NCBI GenBank assembly: GCA_030278955.1 | Contig: JAOANR010000003.1 | Coordinates: 22,095,050-22,159,049 of the forward strand | Length of the DNA: 64,000 bases | From: Hygrophila difformis | Taxonomy: Eukaryota; Streptophyta; Magnoliopsida; Lamiales; Acanthaceae | Direction of reading: 5' to 3' | Shown here: piece after piece, positions 56,193-64,000 of the stretch | Position numbering within the stretch: the stretch's first letter is position 1 | How the letters are laid out: each line of letters begins with the position of its first letter | Program-made: the position numbers and the translations under genes | The notes under the pieces: model-generated | Told to the model about the DNA's origin: nothing | What the model saw: only the letters and a program-made list of their open reading frames with translations | Databases searched by the model: none

Positions 56193-56940
56193 GGGAACAG
56201 TTACGGTGCGGACGACGATTTAGAAGTACAGTAAAGACACCAATCTCATCCGTTGAATTAAATCGAACGGCTATAAATTAAAAAGGGTAAAATTTTCAAC
56301 AAAAAAAATTGTAATGGTTTCTTCATTTACCATAATATATTATGTCGTTGAGATATGCATAACATGTTGCTGAGATATATATGCATATATATCGCTGAAA
56401 TATACTATAGCATGTCGCTGAGAAGTACGATATCAAGTCGCTGAATTGTATATACCTTGTCGCTGAATTACATATGTCATGCCGCTGAATTGTGCGGGCT
56501 CTGTCGCTGAGATGCGTTCAAATGCACAGAATAATGTCGCTGAAATGAATACGATAATATTGGTGAATTGCATATACTATGTCGCTGAATTTTATTGGCC
56601 ATGTCGCTGAATTGTGAGAAGGCTGGTCGCTGAGATGCATTTAAAATCGCAATGAATTTCAAACGGCTTTAACTTCAAACACCGCTGAGATGAACATAAT
56701 AATGCTGCTGAATTGCATATCTCATGTCGCTGAATTGGATTGGTTCCGTCGTTGAGTTATGTGTCATGTCGCTGAATTATATACATTATGTTACGAATTC
56801 AACAGATTAAACCTAACAAGTAAAATTACGAAATCAGCCCTACAGATGATCTCAACCGTTAGATCATAAAATTGATCAACGGTTCAGATGTGTGTCCGCA
56901 CGATAAAGACAACGCTTCGTCCGCACAATAACGAAGACGA
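56193..56940 (-). mobile_element. CAGCGACA-array element, copy B
   Basis: Inverse-orientation relative of 13921-14703: TGTCGCTGA words about every 25 bp from 56340 to 56780, with matching flanks (ACCGTTAGATC, GATTAAACCTAACAAGTAAA). The ends GTTACGGTGCGGAC and GTCCGCACAATAAC are inverted repeats. Noncoding. Confidence 0.78.
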
Positions 56941-57423
56941 TATTATGAAACTCTTGTTTGGATAGGAATTTTTTTTTTTTGAAAAGCGTTTGGATAGTAA
57001 TTGAATCATTGTGAAGATTAAAGAATTGCTTTGTGAGATATCTTTTTAAACCCACAAATGCCATGTGATTGCTTTTTTGTCACTCTAAAAGTAGAAATCA
57101 TTCACCCAAAAAATGAAAAATAAATATCTGGCTATGAATTTTATAAAATAAATTTAATTTTCCCCTCAGTCATTTCGAACAATTTTATTTTTCTACTAGA
57201 AAGTAATCTTCAGCAATATTATATATATATATATATATTAATAATTAGTGGCACACGATCGCTCTAGGAGCTGGGAATCGATAATTTTATTATTTTTTTT
57301 AAATATATTAAATGATAAAAATACTACATAATTATATAAAACGATATTAATAATTTTTTATATTTGAATTTACGTGTTAACAAAGCAAACCACCTCCGAT
57401 TATAAATGGTGATTAGAATTTAA
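56941..57423. other. AT-rich spacer
   Basis: No gene recognised; (AT)n run at about 57217-57238 and T-run near 56970. Confidence 0.55.
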
Positions 57424-57560
57424 CCTAGTGGTCAAGTACTTTTATTTCTAACTTTAGGGTTTGATTTCCCATCCAGTTTTTTATTCCCTTTATCTTTTTA
57501 CAATTTGTGTGACTTGTCTCTCACGACCCTTTACCAACATCATAGTTTTAATGTTTACCT
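57424..57560 (+). repeat. tRNA-derived SINE, diverged
   Basis: A box-like TTTAACCTAGTGGTCAAGTA and B box-like TTAGGGTTTGATTTCCC, followed by a body similar to the SINE at 55464 (CAATTTGTGTGACTTG). Diverged and without clear target duplication. Confidence 0.65.
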
Positions 57561-57794
57561 AGGATTATAATTGGTCCACCACTAGTAGTAGTATATAGTG
57601 TTAGAGGAAAATAATTGTAACATGTGTCTTGAATGAAGAACGTGTGTAACTAACTGTCTCCCAATAATGTATATTGCTGTTGAGCCAAAAAATAATGTAT
57701 ATTGCCTATCACAATCACACCTGTCCCTTTCAGACACCTTTCATTTTGCCCGAAGGGGGAAATCGAAGTCCACATATTCATAACCTTCCCCGTC

Positions 57795-57830
<36 letters not shown>

Positions 57831-58940
57831 GAGGTGGTAGGAGCCCATGCTATATAAATTATGTTTCCATCTATTTTCATTCTTTCTTCTTTCTATGGCC
57901 ATATCACACATACAATATCCCTTTCCATTCTTCTTTAATTTTTTGGTATTTGTAATTTACTAAACAAGACTCCATTAAAAAAGTTGGACCGAAATCACTA
58001 TAGTCTATAGTGTACACACTCCCAAAGATCCTTTCAAAGGAGAGTTGGGGTCATACTTTTCCATTTGTTGCAAACGGAAATGTTATCATCGCTTTTGGTT
58101 TTTGCAAACTTATTTTACTTCAAAAGTGGATATGTGGTTTGATGATTTTATGTCACACAAATTACAAATTAATATATAACGGAAGGATAAAGGTCGTTAG
58201 AGAATTGATCATAATTTTAAGAATATGCTACAAGCCAAAGGATAAGGTTCATCATAGGCAACTTCCACCCCCTAGCCTACTATGAATCTGAATAGCAACA
58301 AGCACGAGAGAGAGAGCGTGGAAATGTGCAGGCAAACATCTCATGAGCCCATTCAATATAGAGCATGAAGTTCCGCCTTCAAGTTTCCATTAATCCCACG
58401 ATCGAATTTTCATGTCGACGACGAACCACACCTCCAAACCCTGCTTTCCCAGGGCAGATATACACTTTTGTTCACATTCAAGATCGTCTCAGTCCATTCA
58501 TTACCATCAACAATGTCGTGGTTACCATATTAGGTGGAAACGGTTGTCGAGACTTCCAACAACACTTAATTCATTACCGAACCACTTAATTCATTACAAA
58601 ATGAATGAACATTGCTGGAAGATTAGTCTAATTAATACTATGTATTAATAAAAATCTGCGGCACTCCTAGAGTAATTTGTTGCTTAGGAACCCAATAAAA
58701 TTTCTCCATTGAGTTGGCAACTTATATAGGGTTGCTTAATTACTCAATCATCGGATGATTGAATTTAATTAACTGTTATTAAATCTTGTGAACACCTATG
58801 GACCCGGACTAACAACCAAATTAGTCCTGTAAGTATTTTTAATTACCAATTTCATCTTTTAATTTTTTTAATTACTAAAATTATCTTCCAAGTATCATAA
58901 TTTAACGGGTCTTGATCACTAATATGCGTACATGACAGAA
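57561..58940. other. Intergenic sequence, nothing recognised
   Basis: Contains a T-run of about 30 at 57799-57828 and AT-rich sequence. ORFs up to 91 codons (58010-58285, plus strand) have no recognisable domain. Confidence 0.5.
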
Positions 58941-59150
58941 TTTTGGAATTTAAAGGACCAAATATTTTTTATTTGTTGAACAAGAAATTTGCAGAGGAGC
59001 GAAACCTCTTTTTGATTGAACAATGTGAAGAGATTACAGAAAGGTTTGCAAAAAGCAATTACAGAATTCGACGAAAGCTTGTAAAAGAAAAGAAATTTGC
59101 AGAATGAAAGAACAAAACTAAATTTGCAGGAAAGGAAATTGCAGAAAGGA
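58941..59150 (-). other. AT-rich leader next to GCC block copy 2
   Basis: On the minus strand AATAAA near 58966-58972 lies about 250 bases downstream of a TATA-like GTATAAACG (59214-59222). The layout resembles a promoter with an early poly(A) signal, as in the pararetrovirus here, but no coding sequence supports that. Confidence 0.35.
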
Positions 59151-59905
59151 AGAAATAAAATGCAGGTTCTCTGTGGAGAGTTGAAGGTGTATCCCAAATG
59201 AGCCTTCTCCAGACGTTTATACTCGAAGCTTGCACATAGACGGTTTGGCACACGATCTCCCACTCAACCGCTCTGCCTGACTTCATTTTGGCGGGGTTTG
59301 ACTTGCATTTCAGGTTTCTCAAAATTTTGGGCCACTACTCATTGGGCTTTTAAAATTTTGTGAATTTTATTATTGGGCTAACAGATGCCCCCCTCGCGTG
59401 ATTCGTCTGATTAGGGCTTCCCAAGACGAATCTGCGCGTTTGACCTAAGCCCGGCCCATTAAATCTTTATAAAAGGATACCTAGTTGCTGGAGGCCAAAA
59501 CTTTCGTTCCTTTTTTTTTTCTCCACTGGCCGCCACCAAGGCTTTCCTGGCCGCCACCAACGTGCGTCGGGCCGCCACCTGGACTCTTCCGACCGCCATC
59601 TGCGCTCATCTAGCCGCCCTCCGAGTGCGTGACACTTCCAGCCGCCCACAGCTCGTGTTAGGCCGCCCTCCTGCCTAGGTCAGCCGCCACGTCACCGGGC
59701 CGCCGCCAAGGCCTCCTTGGCCGCCACCTGTGCGTTCCAGGACGCCATCGCACGTGCTCCAGGCCGCCATCGTGCGTGCAGACCTCGGCCGCCACTTTTG
59801 CGTGTCAAGCCGCTACCTTTATCCTTTCGGCCGCTATTCTGCGTGTCTGGGCCGCCATCCAGCCGCCACAAAGGGACCCCTGGCCGCCACCTGGTGGCTT
59901 CAATC
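59151..59905. repeat. GCC-rich duplicated block, copy 2 (uninterrupted)
   Basis: Near-identical direct repeat of 1-756, including TATAAAAGG at about 59469 and the 21-bp GCC array at 59527-59890. Here the sequence runs on without the LTR element. Confidence 0.88.
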
Positions 59906-60180
59906 TTCGCTCGTGATGTCCTCCCAGGTTAGTGTCGTGCTTCATGGTTTGTTCAACTCTATTATTTGTGTTATATGCAATCCATGTACCTCATTGCATT
60001 CCATGTGCCTTATTGTTAATACACTTCTGCCTTACTTGTTCTTCCATGGTTTATAATAGGATCGCCAAACCATGCTTTTTCTTGATCTTTCTTTTGTACA
60101 TCCTTGGTGACCTATAACTTAGTTGATCGATTGATATTATTATGTTATAACATAGATTAGAACTTAGAAAAATAGTCTAC
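59906..60180. other. Spacer between two GCC-rich arrays
   Basis: AT-rich sequence with a donor-like CCCAGGTTAG at the left and several ATG-start short frames. Nothing recognised. Confidence 0.45.
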
Positions 60181-60209
60181 GCCAAGAAAATCTTGACCAC
60201 CACTTTTTC

Positions 60210-60420
60210 ACACCTGGCCGCCACCTGGGAGGCTTCGACCGCCATGAAGAGGGCTCCGGCCGCCCTTTAATACCTCTTGGCTGCCACTTGAGGCACTTTG
60301 GCCACCAAGAATAGGCTTTCAGCCGCCACTCATCACTTTTTGTAGTCACCTGTTTGGCCGCCACTCCAAGCCCTGGGGCCGCCACCTGGAGCTTTTCAGT
60401 GCCGCCAAGGAGCCCTTTCA
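60210..60420. repeat. GCC-rich minisatellite, second block
   Basis: Degenerate continuation of the 21-bp array (GGCCGCCACCTGGGAGGCTT and similar). On the minus strand it reads as W/R/P-rich heptads such as RWRPGVK and KWQPRGI. Confidence 0.75.
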
Positions 60421-60424
60421 TCCA

Positions 60425-60885
60425 AGCTGCCTGAAACTTTTGACAATTTCCGTCCCACGAGCATTTTCTTAAAAATATACCAGGTTAGATTTATTACATG
60501 AAAAGAGTTATGATTCACGGGAAAGGGTTTAGGGATATATCCAGATTATTAGTCTTTTTATTACTCAAGTGTGGTGCTTTAATTTCAAATGGCGCTGTGG
60601 TCCTCCCTGTCATGAAATGTTGACAAATCTCATGGCATAGCCGGGATAGGTTGACCTTCAGCCTGTCACACTGAGGATCCCCGGCAAGTATGCCATGATG
60701 CTTCTCATCAATTCTTGCCATGAGAGTTCCTGCCATGAAACTTTTGGCAAGTTCCCACTACATGAGTATTTTCCGAAAAATCATGATCCTGGTTTAAGTT
60801 TTATTAATGAAACCAATTTATGATGGCGGAGTTGTGATTAGGGATATATTTATAAATAGTCATGTTTTTATTGCTCGTGTTTAAG
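60425..60885. repeat. Imperfect direct repeat of ~145 bp
   Basis: 60428-60570 and 60733-60880 share CATGAAACTTTTG-like starts, GAGYATTTTC, CCAGGTT or CCTGGTT, and TTAGGGATATAT, with many substitutions. Noncoding. Confidence 0.6.
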
Positions 60886-63330
60886 AAACTGTGGCCCGAA
60901 AGCGCACGGTGTCAAAAATTGCAGTAATTTATAGTAAGACCGGATCGTTCACTGGAGGATGTGCGATAGAAGCAGGTCCCACGTCGTTTTACTAGATTTT
61001 CCATTCGTATTGCTCAATAGGTTTGAAAGGTGATTAATGACTACTGACATGAATGTAAATTGGATCTAGAAAGCAGTTAAATTAATCTACAAAGCAAATA
61101 AATCTAAATCTATTCTAGAAAGCGGGTAAGAATTATTCTAAGAATGCGGTAAACACTATCTACGAAAGCAGGGAAAAGGAGCATTGTGCCAACCGTGAAG
61201 TTGAGTCACAATGTGGACAGAAAGGACAGGAAGAAAAGAGTGAAAATTGGACAAGAGTGAGATACAGCAATATTAAACTTCCCTTTTTATACGCAGATCT
61301 TTGTTTGGGGATAATTCTATCAGATAGCTAATTCTCATGCTCTCAATAAGACTTTCCCTTTAGCAGACAGGTACTTGCAATATGAGTTTACATGTTCTTA
61401 AGACCGCAAATTCTAAGATACCACAGATTCGTAACTGCCCTGGCCTGGGTATGTTACTTCATCTGTGGTGGATAAGCAACACCTGACACATCATTTATTG
61501 AAATGCCAAGTACCACCATCTTTCTCCCATGTCACACCCAAAGATTTGAATCAAGCCCTAAACTATCCCTTAACTGTCAATCCTAGTAGCAGTTACACAA
61601 CTCTCAATACAACCGAGTGACCTCTAAGAAAGCGGTTAAAAGAAAGCGGTAAAGAAAGCATTTAAAACCCTATCACTCGGAGGTTTTGAAAATCTGACCC
61701 TGGTAGTAAAAGACAGCTCCCCATCAGAATGACGGAGTATGGATCAAGAACTCCCGGCTCTCAGTGGACCACTAGTGTGTTCACTTCCTTCCGGGTAATT
61801 ATGAGATACAAACTAATGAAACGACCTAATAAATTAGTTCGTTCCGGATGCACTCACTCAGGACTCAAAAGTAGGCTTTGGCAGAAGAAGATAGCAGTTG
61901 AAAGAAAACTCAACCCTATCTTGGAAAATAACCAAGGCCTGAATGATGTTCCTCTAAGATTATTTACTACACTGTATTTGAATCCAAGTGGACCCCATCT
62001 CGGTGTAGCACCTAATCTTACATTTCCATCAACCAGCAATTTTGGAAAATAATGGATTTGAAAATCATTCCCTGTCAGGTACTAGATTCTCAGTTAAAAT
62101 ACAGACCCTTTCAGTCTAGACGAGACCTAATCGCTGAATCTGCTTCTTAATTCCCAAAATATATCCCTTGATAGAATATGAATTAGTCATAACTGAAGAA
62201 TTTATCCCTTACTCAGATCCGGATTTTATAAAGGGGTTTTTGTTGGAAGTTTATAAAGCCATATCTGTTAAGATCTAGACTTCTATTGTCCAAGGGAAGG
62301 ATCCCAAAATAATTACAGACCACAACAGTACATAATATTATCATGCATAAGGATATATGGAAGTGCAAAATTAATTGACCCAAAATATAGAAGCGGGTCT
62401 AGACAGAAGGTGAAATACAGAATGGAATGGTCAAGGTACCAAAGTAATGGCAGAATGATCAGGTGGACTGTAAACATCTACTGTCCAATTTCCCAATCAC
62501 TCGGATGGAGCGAATTTAGACAGTTTAGACCCTGTAATGGTGGTGTCAACACCAGTTGGGCCTCCACTGTCTGTGAATTCGGATAAAAACCTACATGCTT
62601 CCCTTCTATAATAATCATCAGTTGGCATTGACTGATGCCAACTGATTCCCACTACAGATTGAAATTCTGGTTTGGAAATTAAGATAACAAAGATAAAACT
62701 GTATCTGGATGGAAATCAGTCGAGCAGCTATTATAACCCCGGGTGGGCGAACCGCCAAGGCTTCCACTGACAGCCATTCAGACCATGCAAAATAACAATT
62801 AGTAACTAATACCCAGAATACGAGCTAGTTATCCATGAGGGAGTACCCGCCAACATTATTCTGATGTATTCTTTACTAATGGTTCCACACAACACACAAA
62901 GACAAAATAAATAAGAAGCAAAAGAAGATCCATTGTATGAGAGACATTGGTTTCTCATGCAAGGTTGTGGATCGGGTCCACATGTAATGGTCTTAAATAA
63001 TCCTTCCTACCATAATTAATTACAGTCCAGATTATCTGTTTAAGCCATTAGGATTTTGTTTATACAAGAATGTTTTAGTGGCAATTGAACAAAGGTCCTT
63101 TAGTCATGATGATTATTGAAGAGTGATTATTGCTAATCTCAAATTTTTAATCATTAACGAGTCAAGGGTTCAATCAGTTAAGTGATGCAAATGGAGAATC
63201 AAAATTTGGGCAGCATAACACCCTATATTGCAATTCCAGAATGTTACATCCTAACCCGTGGGGCTATGATGTGAGTGTTGCAATATAGAATAGAGAGAGA
63301 GAATGAAATCTAGTTGAAGTCAAATAGAGA
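60886..63330. other. Unassigned sequence with AGAAAGCGG motifs
   Basis: No gene recognised; the longest frame (61729-62052) has no known domain. AGAAAGCGG or a close variant recurs about six times (61070-61180, 61625-61660). On the minus strand GCGTATAAAAAGGG (about 61282-61296) is a plausible TATA box. This may be the untranslated part of a large LTR element that extends beyond the window. Confidence 0.4.
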
Positions 63331-63360
63331 GAGAAGCCCTTGTCGCGATATCATAAATTC

Positions 63361-63872
63361 TGTCGCGGACCGAGATCCGCGACATGGACATCCCGACAAG
63401 TTTTTAGAATTTTTGGCAGCATAACGCCTCTTTGTCGCTATGCAAGGTTTTGTCGCGGAACGTGGCTCCGCGACAAGGGTGACATCGCGACAAAGTGTTT
63501 TAATAAAATTCTAAAGCATTTGAACCTTTGTCGCTATGCATGGAAATTTTGTCGCGGAACGTGGTTCCGCGACAGGGTGTTCCGCGACAAAGTGTTCAAA
63601 GATCAAAGAAACATGGCATAATTTTTCTGTCTCGGAATGGGATTTTGTCGCGGAACGTGGCTCCGCGACAAGATGATTCCGCGACAAGAAGCCATGAAGA
63701 CAAAATGCAAGAGTTTGGTTCCTTTGTCGCTATGCATGGATAGTTTTGTCGCGGAACGTGGCTCCGCGACAAGGTATTCCGCGACAAAGGGTTTTAAATT
63801 TGGAGACAACTGTCTTGAAACACCTTGGTCGCGGAACTGCCACTCTGTCGCGGAACGTGGTTCCGCGCCAGA
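63361..63872. repeat. ~97-bp tandem array with hairpin-forming units
   Basis: Six units begin TGTCGCGGA at 63361, 63451, 63550, 63646, 63747 and 63846. Each has a stem TTGTCGCGGA and TCCGCGACAA around a short loop (CCGAGA, ACGTGGC or ACGTGGT); in the units with GGTTCC the stem reaches 11 bp. Most units also carry a preceding TTTGTCGCTATGCATGG half-site and some a second TTCCGCGACAA. Short ORFs here follow the repeat on both strands and are not genes. The array may continue beyond the window. Confidence 0.88.
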
Positions 63873-64000
63873 AGGCGGTTGGCGCCCAAGGTGGTTCAGG
63901 ACAGAAGTCAGAAAAAGCAGAAATGAACAGTGGCATGCAAACAGCGTGATCTCACCCTATTTCAGATCAAAAAGCTATTCTAAGCTAAAAATAAGTAAGA

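Noticed and set aside
63361..63872. CRISPR array
   Set aside because: Regular palindromic repeats look similar, but this is plant DNA, the spacers are related to each other, and there are no cas genes.

Overview
The window is plant nuclear DNA, most likely from a eudicot. It is AT-rich intergenic sequence packed with plant transposable elements, and the recognisable gene pieces have plant introns. I found no intact host gene and cannot name the species. Nearly everything readable is mobile or viral: two LTR elements of the Ty3/Gypsy chromovirus type, one Ty1/Copia element, a full-length endogenous plant pararetrovirus, a gene-capturing Helitron, several SINEs and many MITEs.

Left part (1-16.2 kb). 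Positions 1-756 are a GCC-rich block that recurs almost unchanged at 59.15-59.91 kb. It is cut at 757 by a Gypsy-type element with 2.87 kb LTRs that encodes only GAG (TR-GAG-like); its right LTR runs into a 500-N assembly gap (8080-8579). Two MITEs (8.76-10.01 kb), a 1.6 kb foldback structure with CAGAATGT arrays (11.64-13.28 kb), an element filled with CAGCGACA motifs (13.92-14.70 kb) and SINE or hAT-like debris follow.

Middle part (16.2-28.2 kb). A SINE is split by a hAT-like element, which is itself split by a 9.0 kb Helitron (16918-25914, minus strand). The Helitron has a TC 5' end, a 3' hairpin plus CTAG, and A/T host flanks. It carries intron-containing fragments of at least five unrelated genes, all in the same sense: kinesin-13, eIF2B gamma, sucrose-phosphate phosphatase, a PDR-type ABCG transporter and a Pumilio-24/Puf-A protein. 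The Pumilio piece lies inside the ABCG piece. This is the most striking feature of the window.

Right-middle part (28.2-44.1 kb). After a Tourist-like MITE comes a minus-strand pararetrovirus (about 29.4-36.95 kb) in the order primer site, small coiled-coil ORF, capsid, movement protein, protease-RT-RNase H, transactivator-like ORF, promoter/poly(A) region. Capsid, movement and polymerase genes are broken (the capsid by a Stowaway MITE), but the 430-codon last ORF is open. Inverted repeats of about 210 bp bracket the virus. A Copia element with 260 bp LTRs (37227-42629) abuts it. A hAT MITE with a perfect 8 bp target duplication lies at 43592-44093.

Right part (44.6-64 kb). A 10.8 kb chromovirus (44572-55346) has a perfect CCGAC duplication and LTRs differing at only about three sites, so it inserted very recently. 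It has one apparent frameshift in its polyprotein and an extra coiled-coil ORF before gag. Then come a SINE, a hAT-like MITE, a second CAGCGACA element, the second copy of the GCC-rich block, unassigned sequence, and a roughly 97 bp tandem array whose units carry near-perfect hairpins (63.36-63.87 kb) at the window edge.
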